From: Siphlonurus alternatus | Taxonomy: Eukaryota; Arthropoda; Insecta; Ephemeroptera; Siphlonuridae | Direction: 5' to 3' | Length of the DNA: 64,000 bases | Assembly (NCBI GenBank): GCA_949825025.1 | Contig: OX463780.1 | Location: forward strand, 37,366,979 to 37,430,978 | In this document: in pieces, positions 16,981 through 31,925 of the stretch | Layout: every line of letters starts with the position of its first letter | Numbering within the stretch: the stretch's first letter is position 1 | Program-made: the position numbers and the translations under genes | The notes under the pieces: generated by a model | What the model was told of the DNA's origin: nothing | Database searches by the model: none | The model's input: the letters and a program-made list of their open reading frames with translations, nothing else

Positions 16981-18496
16981 GATAAAAGTTACTAACATGA
17001 TGGTTCAAGTAAGCATATGCCACGGGAAGGAACGCCGGTGATGGAAACACCTACTACTATATATTATAGTAGATAGAAGTGTTATATACTTTTATATCTG
17101 TGAGTTCAATATAAAGAAGAAAAAAAAAATGAGAATGACAAAATTTCACCTGCTGTGCTTTAATATGGTTCGACGTTTATTTCAAATAGCATATTTTTTA
17201 TATAACATTATATATAAAGTGTTTAAATTTGTAAGTTTTTTTGTAATACTACACTCTACATCTTTTAACTTCTTTATGCTTTTATATGAAGTGAACACAA
17301 GCTGTTAAACTCTATTAAATGTTTAGAAGAAAAAATATATATATTCTACTCTCCTTATTTTTTAGAGCAATAGCATTAGTGCTAATGGTAGAGGGTTACA
17401 TTATTTTATTGAGTACAATAAGAGAAAATATCCTCCCACCACCTCCTTTCCTATCATCATCATCATCAACATCCCTATGAGACTATTATACACCTATTGG
17501 GTGTGGCCTGAATCCATAGAAAGTATAAATATGAGGTAACGTTATAACAATCAATATTATAACATATTGTTACTGGCTGAAAATAAGAAAAGATTAAGTG
17601 TGAAATATAAATCAAATATGAAAAATTAGCTCATTAAAATGATAATAAAAAATAAGTTCAAAAGAAATAAGTCTTATATAGAATATTTTCTTGAATTCTA
17701 AATATTTGTATTGCCTAATATTATTATATTTAGAATAGAAATTATCAAAACATTCTATAATATAATATAGTTCACTACCGTTGAACGTAGGAGGAATATC
17801 GGGGGAGTGTATTTTGTATAACCACGCATATAATTATGTGTATACCTCCACTCTATTATATTATTAAAGTTCGTACACTAATACTCTATAATTGCTTAGG
17901 TATAATTAATAATAGTATAATAAAATAACGTTTTACTAATTAACCATAAACTTTTTCAATGGTGATAAAAGTTAAAAATTAATTAAGATTTTATACGTTA
18001 CATTTTATAGAACAATAACGTGATTAAATTAATTGAACTTTGTTATTTATTTAAGAAAAAGGTATACACGGGATTGCAGAATCGAAATAGGTTATATCGT
18101 GATGGACTTATGTGTTTTTCTGCAATTCTATGTTGTTATACACAATACATTTTTAATAAAGCTGTGATGAAAAATAACGTTTTATTTTTATATTATTTAT
18201 ATGTAGTTCAACTAAAGCGGAAATTATTTGCTATTTTTAAATTTCGATCAATCAACTTTTTTTGTATCGTGTGATAGACTTGCTGACTGGTACCACCTTC
18301 TTTTAAGATAAAAATATTTAAAATATTTGCAACAATTTATTATCAATTTTAAAATATGCCTATACTCCACTCCTTGTTTTAGAGGATCTGGAACTCATAG
18401 CTAAAATGTTAAATATTTTGTTATTTAAAAAATGTAACACCACATGCATACTATTTTTATTTTTTTTTATGAACAAAGCCACTAATAAAAAAAATA
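15951..18496. other. AT-rich stretch with a poly-A tract
   Basis: No gene recognised. A run of 27 A at 16950-16976 follows an AGAGGAAGAAGAAGC sequence and could be an old retroposon tail, but no source transcript is apparent upstream. Short ATC triplet repeats occur near 17453-17467. Confidence 0.45.
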
Positions 18497-18651
18497 CAGG
18501 GTTCGATTCACGAAAAAGTTAGCCAGGTTTCTAACCACGTTTAGCTTAACCACGTCTAACTATACCTGTTTTACGTTTTAAACCACCTAGTTAAACGTGG
18601 TTAAGCTGAACGTGGTTAGAAACCTGGTTAACTGCTTCGTGAATCGCCCCC
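18497..18651. mobile_element. Palindromic MITE, family B
   Basis: A 155-bp near-palindrome. The left end reads CGATTCACGAA...CCAGGTTTCTAACCACGTTT, and the right end is its reverse complement closing with TTCGTGAATCGCCCCC. ATA at 18494-18496 and again at 18652-18654 may be a 3-bp target duplication. No coding capacity. Related CCAGGTTTCT arms occur at 52140-52218. Confidence 0.75.
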
Positions 18652-19178
18652 ATAGTCTTCAATTATTTAAAAAACAACAGACTTCTTTAAAAGTGAACAT
18701 AATATGAAAATATGAAATTTATAGCTCATGTTAAATAATTATATAGGCGCATTTAATTGCTCCTACCCCACCCCAAAACAACAAGAAAATAATAAAGTCA
18801 CAACATTTCCAAAATTAAAATTTGTTCATCATGCATAATTAAACTTATTTGACAACTCAATTAAGCAAATTATTTATACCATAATATTTTATTTGTTTCA
18901 ATCCAAATTATACCTTTCATGAAAATACCCGACATAAGTTTTATACATTTTAGTAATAGAAAGTAATTCAAAACGTGTAATAATACATTTTCTGTGAAGT
19001 TGAGACAAGTTAACAGCTCAATTCACTTCACTAACAGGGTAGCACATGCTTGCAATTGCGTTCTACACATTTGGAATGGGGTGATAGGCCTGCAGCTAAA
19101 CAGAGCGAGGGGGGGGGGCTCTCTGCAGTGTGGCGGAGAGCATAGGCACAAGAAGGTGTTGAGAAAATCGATGGTCTA
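18652..19178. other. AT-rich flank of the transposon
   Basis: AT-rich to about 19010, then a GC-richer patch with a run of ten G near 19111. The DNA immediately left of the transposon ends in the TA target at 19177-19178. No gene recognised. Confidence 0.45.
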
Positions 19179-19780
19179 CTGTCGTCGCCAAAAGTCGGGA
19201 CACCTGAACTTTGTTATTTTGCTGTGTACGAACAAAAACTCGTACAAGATGCAAAAAAATATTACAATAAACCTGCATTTCTTAGCTATTAAATAAAAAT
19301 AATTTCACGTTGTTTTATTTGAAAGTAAATTTGTTAAAATTAAATTAGTGAAGCAACCTACCCTAAAAAGTGACATTTTACAGAGACACTAGTCTTTGGA
19401 ATTTTGCAAAAAATACAGTTTTTAAATTATCACTTTCATTTTTTTTTCTCTAATAGCCTACTAGTTCAAGACACGATATAATTTTTAATTTTTCAAAAAT
19501 TACATGTTCTCTAATTTTAATTGCATTAAACACAAAATTAAACTCTAGTTTTTCAAATTTGGTGCTACAACCACGATAAATACATCATTATATTAAGAAA
19601 AAAAATCAAAAATTTTTGGTGGTTTTACTTTTTTTAAAAAATTAAACAATTAATTAATTAAAATTAAAATTGTTTGTGAGCTATTGCGACGTTGCCACTT
19701 CCGCCTCTCACCGCGCGCGAGAGTTTTAAACTTATCGGAAAAGCTGCGGAGGCGAGCTGGACGCACTTGCCGGCCTGATT
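19179..19780. repeat. Left terminal inverted repeat of the transposon
   Basis: 602 bp, reverse-complement match to 21870-22471. The outer end is CTGTCGTCGCC. The inner 100 bp are GC-rich (GCGACGTTGCC to GCCGGCCTGATT) and could hold promoter or transposase-binding sites. The two copies diverge immediately inward of CCTGATT. Confidence 0.92.
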
Positions 19781-20046
19781 TCTTTTGTAATTTCTTAAAC
19801 TATGTCCACCAATGGAACCAAGTCTTGCTTTTTAAATATATTTCTTTATGATCGTTTTGTATTGAGTTCTGAAAGCTCTGCACTGATTGGGAAATACGAA
19901 AAATCTTATCAGAGAAGTTGACAGAGAAACAAAGAGTTGATCTTTGGACCAATCACTCCTCAGGTCATTAGTCTCACATACCTGCTCCCTGCAAGCAAAG
20001 CAGGCAGTTTTGTGCTCGCCGACTCTCAGTACAGTACGTGTGAAAT

Positions 20047-21570
20047 ATGCCTTTCCCAAAGCGAAGTGTTTTGAAACAAATTAATAATATCAATAAAATG
20101 ACAAGAAAGAAAAGTGAAAATGTTGAAAACAATGTCGAGTGTGAACGAAGGAGCAAGTTACGAAGCTATGAAAAGGACATAATATTTAAGGCAAGAGATT
20201 TTTTTCAAAAAGTGAGAAATGGTGAAATTATAATTGATGTGGAAAAAGTGGTAGAGAACACTGTTCAGTGTACAGGTGTGAGCAAAAGCACAGTGTTGCG
20301 AGTGTGCAAAGAGTGCCATGAAGAAAATGAAAATGCGAATGTTTCATTTAGTTCCCCCCAAAAAAGCAGCGGTCGACCAAAAATTGTGCCCGACGATTTC
20401 ATGCAAGGCGTAATACGTCGCAAAGTACATGCTTATTATGTGAAAAAAGAATTTCCTGTCGTTGCAAATATATTAAGTGAGCTGAAAGCAGATTACCCTG
20501 ATTTTCCCAATATTAGTGAGAGAACGCTTTTGCGCTGGCTTCGACAAATGGGATTCCGATTTAAAAAATTTAATAAAAAACCAGTTTGCTTCGAAAATCC
20601 CCGCATCGCAGACCAGAGAATAAAGTTTCTGCGGGTTACTCGCCAGCTTCGAAGACGGGGATACAAGATATTCTACACAGATGAAACGTGGAGTGGCGCC
20701 AACCATACAATGACGTATGGCTGGCAAGAAGACGTTAGTCAACTGCCCAAGGATAGCGTGGACTTTCATCGTGGTGTGGTCCAAGAAGTCAATGGGTGGA
20801 AGGGTGGCATTATAACGCCCTCTGGGGCTGGCAAGCGAGTGATCATAGTGCACATCGGAAACGAAGATGGATTTTTAGAGCCTGAGGAGGACAGCATGCT
20901 CGTTTTCGAGGGTAAAAAAAACGAGCAAGATTACCACTCCGAGATGAATGCGCTGCACTTTGAGGAGTACTTCCGTCGAGTACTGCAAATTTTACCATAC
21001 AAGAGTGCTGTTGTGATCGACCAAGCACCATATCATACCATGCAAGACCCAGAGACCAAGAACCCCAACATGAATTGGAAAAAGGAAGAAATTATTGATT
21101 GGCTAATTAGAAATGAAATCGAGCCCCCCATTGACGATGATGGCTGGCAAGATTTGTACGAGTCCTTGACTAAAACAGAACTCATTGAAATGGGTCAACA
21201 CAAATTTAAGCCATTCAAGTACCTCCTGGAAAAGATTATTGAAGAAAGTGGCAGAAATGTGAAATTGATCTGGACCCCGGTAGCACACTGCGAGTTGAAC
21301 GCTATTGAACTCATTTGGGCCTGGGTTAAAAACTACATTGCTAAGCACAACAAAACGCACAAGGTCAAGGACGTCTTGGAGCTTAGCAAGGAGGCAATGC
21401 GGGTCATGCCTCCGGAAGTGTGGAAAAATGCAGTGGACCACGTGAAGAGGGTGGAGAACCATTACTGGACCAAGGAGGGCCTGATGGAGTCCTTCGTGGA
21501 ACCTCTGATCATCCATCTCGGTGACGACAGTAGTGACAGTAGTAGCGAGGAAGAAGAGGAACCTCAGTAA
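20047..21570 (+). CDS. DDE transposase, IS630-Tc1-mariner superfamily, DD95E type
   Basis: A 507-aa intact protein expected to bind the element's ends, excise it and insert it at TA. Residues 41-90 form a first helix-turn-helix (ending GVSKSTVLRV). GRPK at 109-112 matches the GRPR-type linker, and a second helix-turn-helix spans about 115-175 (SERTLLRWLRQMGF). The DDE domain has D212 in TDETW, D325 in VIDQAPYH and E421 in CELNAIELIW, followed by the usual WAWVK. There are 95 residues between D325 and E421, against 34-41 in common families. The extra segment (about 341-405) includes KKEEIIDWL and TKTELIEM, which look like paired helices. The N-terminus is basic (nuclear targeting likely) and the C-terminus (492-505) is a Ser/Glu-rich acidic tail. 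ATG at 20047 is the first in frame; Met18 is an alternative start. AATAAA at 21697-21702 is a plausible poly(A) signal. No intron is needed. Confidence 0.93.
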   Translation: MPFPKRSVLKQINNINKMTRKKSENVENNVECERRSKLRSYEKDIIFKARDFFQKVRNGEIIIDVEKVVENTVQCTGVSKSTVLRVCKECHEENENANVSFSSPQKSSGRPKIVPDDFMQGVIRRKVHAYYVKKEFPVVANILSELKADYPDFPNISERTLLRWLRQMGFRFKKFNKKPVCFENPRIADQRIKFLRVTRQLRRRGYKIFYTDETWSGANHTMTYGWQEDVSQLPKDSVDFHRGVVQEVNGWKGGIITPSGAGKRVIIVHIGNEDGFLEPEEDSMLVFEGKKNEQDYHSEMNALHFEEYFRRVLQILPYKSAVVIDQAPYHTMQDPETKNPNMNWKKEEIIDWLIRNEIEPPIDDDGWQDLYESLTKTELIEMGQHKFKPFKYLLEKIIEESGRNVKLIWTPVAHCELNAIELIWAWVKNYIAKHNKTHKVKDVLELSKEAMRVMPPEVWKNAVDHVKRVENHYWTKEGLMESFVEPLIIHLGDDSSDSSSEEEEEPQ

Positions 21571-21869
21571 GGTAGGTGTTTTTTTTATTAATATTTATTG
21601 AAATGTAAATTTTCTCACTCTCTCTCTCTCTCTCTTCCTATATTGCTCTTTTTGTTATAAAGCTATGTGTTTGAACTTTCTTTATAAAGTGCAAAAAATA
21701 AACGAGGAATATAAGTTAAACCATATTTTATTATGTACACTAACATTTGAATAGTTGAACTTTTTTTTTCATTACCCGCAAATTTTCATTTAAACTCTTT
21801 TAGTTCGTATAATTATATTTCAATTGTTTGTAGTTTTGTATTAAATTCGTATTATTTCCACTTGACTGC

Positions 21870-22471
21870 AATCAGGCCGGCAAGTGCGTCCAGCTCGCCT
21901 CCGCAGCTTTTCCGATAAGTTTAAAGCTCTCGCGCGCGGTGAGAGGCGGAAGTGGCAACGTCGCAATAGCTCACAAACAATTTTAATTTTAATTAATTAA
22001 TTGTTTATTTTTTTAAAAAAAGTAAAACCACCAAAAATTTTTGATTTTTTTTCTTAATATAATGATGTATTTATCGTGGTTGTAGCACCAAAATTGAAAA
22101 ACTAGAGTTTAATTTTGCGTTTAATGCAATTAAAATTAGAGAACATGTAATTTTTGAAAAATTAAAAATTATATCGTGTCTTGAACTAGTAGGCTATTAG
22201 AGAAAAAAAAATGAAAGTGATAATTTAAAAACTGTATTTTATGCAAAATTCCAAAGACTAGTGTCTCTGTAAAATGTCACTTTTTAGGGTAGGTTGCTTC
22301 ACTAATTTAATTTTAACAAATCTACTTTCAAATGAAACAACGTGAAATTATTTTTATTTAATAGCTAAGAAATGCAGGTTTATTGTAATATTTTTTTACA
22401 TCTTGTACGAGTTTTTGTTCGTACACAGCAAAATAACAAAGTTCAGGTGTCCCGACTTTTGGCGACGACAG
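21870..22471. repeat. Right terminal inverted repeat of the transposon
   Basis: 602 bp, the mirror of 19179-19780, ending GGCGACGACAG before the TA at 22472. The differences from the left copy are scattered single bases (for example in the A-run near 22394), so the pair has begun to diverge only slightly. Confidence 0.92.
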
Positions 22472-22473
22472 TA

Positions 22474-25888
<3,415 letters not shown>

Positions 25889-26078
25889 AGACGGATTCAG
25901 ATGGCGATTTTGACGTAAAAGCTGTGAAATCCTATACGGTGGCAAATTCGCTGAGAATCGCGTTAATTACGATGCTCTTTTTCTTTTAATCGCCAAATAT
26001 GGCCGCCAATGGATGTTACAGCAAGTGCGCGTTATTCGCTTCGCATCGCAGGCTAGAAATCGCCATGTGAATCCGCCT
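25889..26078. mobile_element. MITE with TTA target duplication, family C (PIF/Harbinger-like)
   Basis: A 190-bp element with ends AGACGGATTCAGATGGCGATTT and, inverted, AGGCGGATTCACATGGCGATTT. It is flanked by TTA at 25886-25888 and 26079-26081. A 3-bp TTA duplication is the PIF/Harbinger signature. Sub-terminal AATCGCC motifs recur inside. No coding capacity. Confidence 0.8.
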
Positions 26079-26081
26079 TTA

Positions 26082-26319
26082 TGGAGATTCCAGAAAACAG
26101 CAGATGATATACTTTTTCTATGTATGTGACATTTTATTATTTTAACATTATATCATGTGAAGCATGCCGTTAGGTAAGTATGGTAATATAATGACCAAGG
26201 AGTTCTCATGGTGTCGATGTCAGCTGGTCACACGGAGATCTCGCCACCACGTGTGACAGACCTCCCAGTGTGGTCATCATCACCTGGCACACTTGCAACA
26301 ATGAGCTCTCAGGGTGTTA
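26082..26319. other. Spacer between two MITEs
   Basis: Contains a short inverted repeat GTCACACG (26227-26234) / CGTGTGAC (26250-26257) in a GC-richer patch. No gene recognised. Ends in the TTA target at 26317-26319. Confidence 0.4.
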
Positions 26320-26532
26320 GGGGGGTCGCAGACAGACTTCGCATCGCATGATATGGTATCGTATGACTTCGTATGATAAAAATTTAGAACCGGTTCTAAA
26401 TGAGAAACTTACAATGTCATATATACCATACGATACCATGCGAAGCTGTGTGCGCGCGCATACCTGATCGCATGGTTCCTTAAATTTTTTATCATACGCT
26501 GTGAAATCATGCGATTCTGTCTGCGACTAGCC
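26320..26532. mobile_element. MITE with TTA target duplication, family D (PIF/Harbinger-like)
   Basis: A 213-bp element with ends GGGGGGTCGCAGACAGA and, inverted, GGCTAGTCGCAGACAGA. It is flanked by TTA at 26317-26319 and 26533-26535. Inner arms repeat CGCATGAT and ATCATACG motifs. The ends differ from family C, so it is a separate insertion of the same target type. No coding capacity. Confidence 0.82.
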
Positions 26533-29500
26533 TTACTGTACACCGACGTTCAGTAGCACAACTATACTTTTGAATTCTCATGTTCTAATTACGTATATTG
26601 CTTCCATTTTAATTGTATTTCTTTTAAATCAAATGTCATGAAAGTAATAAATATATTAATAGAGTAGGAAGGGAATTTTAATTAATGTAATTTTATGCTA
26701 AATAATAATAACAAAAAATTAATAGGAATATTTTAAAATATTTAATTTTTTCAACTGAAGTTTTTTAGTCTCATTTTACAGCACTATTACACATATAACA
26801 TTTAATTTGAATTCGCAATTAAAATTTTAATGAACAGTAGTAAAAAAAAATGAATTTATTAAATCAATTACCATAGGAATTAGTTATCTATTAGCATTTT
26901 ACATTGATGTAGTAATATATATAATTTTAATATAAATTTTATAATTATTGTACAGTATATACAATAAATTCCCACAAGGTTTAAAACGTAGTAAACTTTT
27001 ATGTCTTTTACGTTTAGATGTTATTTTTCGATATAATTATAAAATATATGTAAATTTGACATTTGAAACATAAAAAGTATTAATTCAATTATCATTTATA
27101 TAATGTAATTCAGTAACTACTATAACAGATTATAAATAAAAACTAAAAGTTTATATTGTTAATTTTTGAATATATTAATAAAGTCGTAATTATTGATTAT
27201 ACGAAAAACATTTTTACTGCAGATATAAAACGATTTGTATATACTATAATTTTATATTATTTCCGTTGACATGCAAACTTATAAAGAAATTCTTGCAATA
27301 AATCATTATAAATTGCAGGGAGACAGCACGATGTTCTGGGCACAAAATAATGCTTGTCTTTTACCTCCCTATAAGAAAAAAAATATCGCATGTATTTTCC
27401 CTCCCATTATTATAGGTAAAATACAACGATTTTTCTTCATATTGTAAATACAATTAAATTTAATAATATTGAATTTACAAACAATTTTGATAATAATTTA
27501 TATTTAGTACTAATTTTACAGTTTATGCAGCTAGTACGTACTTTATGGGTAATAAAAAATAATGGTCGTGATTCACGAAAGAGTTATATCCAGAAAAAGA
27601 TATTTACGTTTCTTGATATCAATGGTTAGCTTCATTGATTTAGGCTTGACACTAAATGTGGTTAGTGAGAATTCTGGATACCTTCCTTTATGATTTGTGC
27701 TCCAATATACTACATATAAAGTACACCATTCTTTTTTTTTACCACTCTTCTTTACTGAGATTGTTCGTGTATAAAGTGTAATCACTTTATAAAGTATCCT
27801 TTTACGCCAGAGTGCAAAGATTTCGTAAGTGCATGACTCGTTCACTTTGAGAAAACCTCTGTTAAAGTTGGGCGGATCCTTTTTTGTCCTCTATATAATT
27901 TTTATTGTTATTCACTAAAACTGATTTTTAAATAATGGTAATAATAAAACAAAATAATCCACAGCTTTTTCATTGAATTTCACAACACCAAGCAAAATAA
28001 ATGTCATGCTGATTTTCATGTATTTAAAAATTATTAATTTATTTTATAACGTAATTTTAGAGGTGTAAGAACATTTAGAGAAAAATTAAGCTAACAGACA
28101 TAAATAAATTGTTTAGACTACAAGAGAATTCATTTATTGTTTTTTTAAAAAGGCAGTGTTTCGTATAGACGTAAACCCCCAGAAGGCATTTTAGAAATGT
28201 TTCAATTACTTTTTTAACTTGTCATATTTCATTTTTGCTGTCATAAAAATAAACGAATGTTATAAATATATAAAAGTCAAATTTATATCATAGAGCTATA
28301 AATAATCATGATGGTCTTTGTCAGTATCAAAAGTATTATACAATTTATTAATCATTCTTAATAACAATGCAAATAATTATAAAGTTCAATTATATTGTTC
28401 TCATTTAGATGGCGGAAAGACAGTTATTAATTGAATTTGTGAGGATGTATTAAATTGTAGTATGTTAGTAGCTTCAATCATACTTTTTTATCAGAAAAGG
28501 TTAATCAAAAGGCTAATTAACAAAGATTCTTTGGAAAAATACTTATAAATTATCTAACATTGCTTCAATATCATGTTTCCTAAGGTTTTGAAATATTACT
28601 CATTTTTCACATATTTCAACAGGTATAAAATTGTTTCATACATTTTTTTTTATGGGAAAAGAATGTCTTTACTAAAGCATTACATCCTTGTCTGATGGCT
28701 CAAATCGCTTGAGACTAGAATTTTCAACAAATTAATTTTATGTGAAATTCATTCAAAATCAGTAATAAAAGTTTTCAATATATAATAATTGTAAGGTGTT
28801 AACGTGGGAAATATATAGTTCTTACACAATTAAACTAGGTACTTCCAAGGTGCATAGAGGTCTATACACCTTGGGTACTTCTTTTGAAGCTGAAAATGAA
28901 GTTTTAAATTGACATTTTCAATTTTTATTAAGAGCCTAGTGACTCAGACTCAAACATTTCCAATTGTAATTTGCCTCATAATATATAGACAGTGTTTCCA
29001 TTCATAGTTATGACAATTTTTGTATTTCTTTTCATTGTACTAAATAAAAAAATTATTAATATTTACGATAGTTTTTACACCTGGTTGTGACAATATCATA
29101 AGTTCTTATTACTTCTATATATTACTATGAATATTGCTGTGGTAACCCTAGCCAGTGCTGCTGGTGAGAGGGAGTGAGATATCTGGTTGCATGACGCCAG
29201 ACTTGCCTCAGGTAGTTCTGTTGGTGTTCACCTGTCACGGTTTATGACGAAGTCACTCCCACAGTGGCAGACAGCTAGCGGTCAGGTGACAGTCTCTCTG
29301 ATTACCAATCTCTACATGCATCGTGGATCCCACAACCAAGATATTATGTGTACTGTAATGTCACTCGCGTGTGATCTTTTCTCTGGACATCTACTGTGGC
29401 TTCTTAAATTCTCTCTACGAGGGAAATCACATTTAAATTGTTTAATCGTGTCTACTCGGGATTCTTCGTCCTGTGTTCAGCCAATGAAAAAGGTTGTTAG

Positions 29501-29624
29501 AAAATACACGAATGACTGAATGGTCACGAATGGTGAAAATCACAGTTTTATATTAATAACGTGATGGGTAGCAGGGTAATATTATGAAACTTTTAAATTT
29601 TATTTTTACGGTAAAACCAAATAT

Positions 29625-29627
<3 letters not shown>
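26533..29627. other. Mostly AT-rich stretch with a hairpin and a GC-rich island
   Basis: No gene recognised. A GTGATTCACGAA sequence near 27566 resembles a family B end but has no clear partner. A 14-bp inverted repeat lies at 28845-28874. A GC-richer, non-repetitive island spans about 29140-29480, with a 110-codon frame that looks non-coding. Confidence 0.4.
28845..28874. repeat. Short inverted repeat
   Basis: CCAAGGTGCATAGA at 28845-28858 pairs with TCTATACACCTTGG at 28861-28874 with one mismatch and a 2-nt spacer. The loop is too small for a miRNA precursor. A cruciform or protein-binding dyad is possible. Confidence 0.6.

Positions 29628-29711
<84 letters not shown>
29628..29711. repeat. 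(CT)n microsatellite
   Basis: About 84 nt of uninterrupted CT. Confidence 0.98.
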
Positions 29712-29714
<3 letters not shown>

Positions 29715-31534
29715 GTATACGTACTTTTAAGCATTATTAATCCCTGACGTTAAATAAAGCTCCAAGGTAGTAAAAACAAAGAAAAAAAGAGATACAATAT
29801 TAAAAATTTAAGATATTTCTTATTTTTCTTATAAAATATAAAAGCGTAATTTTTCAACATTAATTAAATTTGTTAAATTATCTGGTTCAAACAAAAGCTC
29901 ATGTTATTTATTTTAAATTTATACTTAAAACATAAAAACTCTAATAATACTGTTTCTATTATGTGTGCGTCGATTCACTATACATGTGTAAAACAAGCAA
30001 AAAAACAGCAGTCCAAATAACATAGGTAGACGAATATACAGATATAATGCTCGCTTGCGGGTAGCAGAGACCACCAAGTAATTTTCACTTAACAAAAAAA
30101 AATGAAATAAAAATGCGGAGATGAGCCTTGAACGCTGGCGGGAGTTCCCCCTCTACTCGCCGGTCAAGATGATTCCAAGGATCTCGCGCTAATACACGTT
30201 GTTGCCAACACGATAGAATATCTTCATGATAATTCTCTAAAAAGGATTCTCGTCAGAAACCAGTTTTCATTGTTTATGTAGACTTGAAGTAAACCATAAA
30301 CAGGTGATTGTGACTCTAGTCTTTCTAATTAATTGCCGGGACATTGCGTGATCAAAAATACCCACAGGATGAAAAGAAAATTAGCTTCATTAGTTTTTAG
30401 AATTTATTTATTCTTATACCGTAAAATGTATTTTTTTTTCTGGTAATAAAATTACAAAATTATAGGACTATAGAAATTCAAAGGTAGACAAATAAGTCAA
30501 GAAGAAAAATTATAAAAATTAAGTAACTTGAATTTTTAATATAAAAATGACTAAGTCTTACAGTAAATATTGTGTTTATAAATTCTTACATTTAAAAAAA
30601 GCATTCTTATTATTTAATTAAATTATATCATATTTTATAAACATTAATTGTAAAAAATAAATAAGCTTTTTAGTATAATTGAAATAAAAATAACACCAAG
30701 AAGAAAGAGAACATTAAAATAACTCACTTATAATGAAGTTATATTCTTTCATACTATATACAATATTGCACGTTTCAAAGATTTAGAGCAAAGTAAAATT
30801 ATGTGTATACTTATATTATAATACTATTGGTCTTTGTTAAAGTTGGCGTGAAAAGTTTCATTCTCCACTATAATATTATGCTTATATGCGCTGCTAGTTG
30901 CAGTGTTTTTAAATAAGTGGAAAACGGTTCTATATATATTATAATTATTATGCATAATGATATATATGAAGCCATCACTCGTTGAAATTGATGTAGTTTT
31001 AAATTGAATATTAAAAAATAATAATTTAGAATCTACCATAATATGATATGCTTTATTAAAAATAATAAAAATACATAAACAAATTAAGGTAGAGATAATA
31101 CGGATCAGCTGACCCAATGGTAAAATAATTCCATTCAAAGTTTAATACTGAGTCCTATAATTTATACCACAAATTATAAATTTGTAATCACGTAAATAAT
31201 CCACCATAAAAAATTATTAATGAATCCAAAACTTACATCCTATCTTATGATCAAAAATATTTAGTATCTGGCTGAATAAAAAAATAAATTACTTGAAGTA
31301 AAATTTGAACAACATTATATTGTTGAACAACAAATAGAAAAATATTCTATCTTTTTTCAAAATTTTTAAAATTGAAATCTGCTGGACGATGATAAATTTT
31401 TAAAAAAAAAGTAAGCAACTGTGGGACTGAATCATTTTGTAGTCCCTCCTTATAAATAAAGCGAGTTTTCAAAATAAACTAATTTAGCTAAAAATGCCAA
31501 AGCGGATAATTAAAAAATAATTTATTACATTTTA
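29712..31534. other. AT-rich stretch, no gene seen
   Basis: A small GC-richer patch near 30115-30190 is non-repetitive and has no tRNA-like fold or coding frame that I can support. The 104-codon minus-strand frame at 30824-31138 has AT-driven composition and is not called. Confidence 0.45.
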
Positions 31535-31682
31535 AGACGGTATTACACGATACAATTTTGCATACAATTTTTCCTTGCAAGAAAATTTAATCTCCATACA
31601 AACAAATGGAGTTGAATTTTTCTTGAAAGGAAAAGTTATATACAATAATTAGAAAAATTGTATCGTGTAATATATACCGGCT
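31535..31682. mobile_element. MITE with TTAA target site, family E
   Basis: A near-palindromic element of about 148 bp. The ends read GACGGTATTACACGATACAAT and, inverted, GCCGGTATATATTACACGATA. TTAA occurs at both junctions (31532-31535 and 31682-31685), the piggyBac-type target. The ends are not the classic piggyBac CCY...GGG, so the superfamily is tentative. No coding capacity. Confidence 0.72.
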
Positions 31683-31756
31683 TAAGATACCTTCAACATA
31701 CAATATATATTTTTTGTGAAAAATTTTGTAAAAAAATTATCGTTTATTTGTACTTC

Positions 31757-31925
31757 CAATTGTTTTGTTTCTTCGTACTGAAGGGTACAAATAACACAAT
31801 TAATAAGAGGAAGGTCCTTTGTGCCACTGAGAGAGTCTAACTCAGAGCACGTTCGAATGCAATTAACGTGCACAATAGCTTCATGTTTACGAACAAATCA
31901 CGAGAGACGAAGCAAAAAACATTAA
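31757..31925. repeat. Diverged duplicate, copy 1
   Basis: Shares ordered blocks with 32716-32905: GTACAAATAACACAATTA, a GAGAGTC block, CAATGCAATTA/CAATGTAATTA, GCTTCATGTT and AAATCACRRGA. The copies are about 960 bp apart in the same orientation and clearly diverged, with a TA-rich insertion in the second. It could be an old dispersed repeat or a local duplication of a regulatory segment. Confidence 0.65.

Larger units (their letters stand above)
19179..22471 (+). mobile_element. Complete IS630-Tc1-mariner type transposon with 602-bp inverted repeats
   Basis: A 3,293-bp element flanked by TA at 19177-19178 and 22472-22473, the target duplication used by IS630-Tc1-mariner transposons. Both ends begin CTGTCGTCGCCAAAAGTCGG when read inward. 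The inverted repeats are 602 bp each and differ at roughly ten positions by eye. The 2,089-bp centre contains one intact transposase gene. Near-identical ends and an uninterrupted reading frame indicate recent insertion and possible current activity. Repeats this long are unusual, since Tc1 and mariner ends are usually far shorter. Confidence 0.93.

Noticed and set aside
19096..19296. Frames of 60-100 codons across the left inverted repeat
   Set aside because: They span the transposon boundary or lie in the inverted repeat, and mirror frames exist at the right end (22372-22596).
20473..21516. Minus-strand frames of 62-137 codons inside the transposase gene
   Set aside because: Shadows of the coding strand; the + strand frame carries the DDE and helix-turn-helix motifs.
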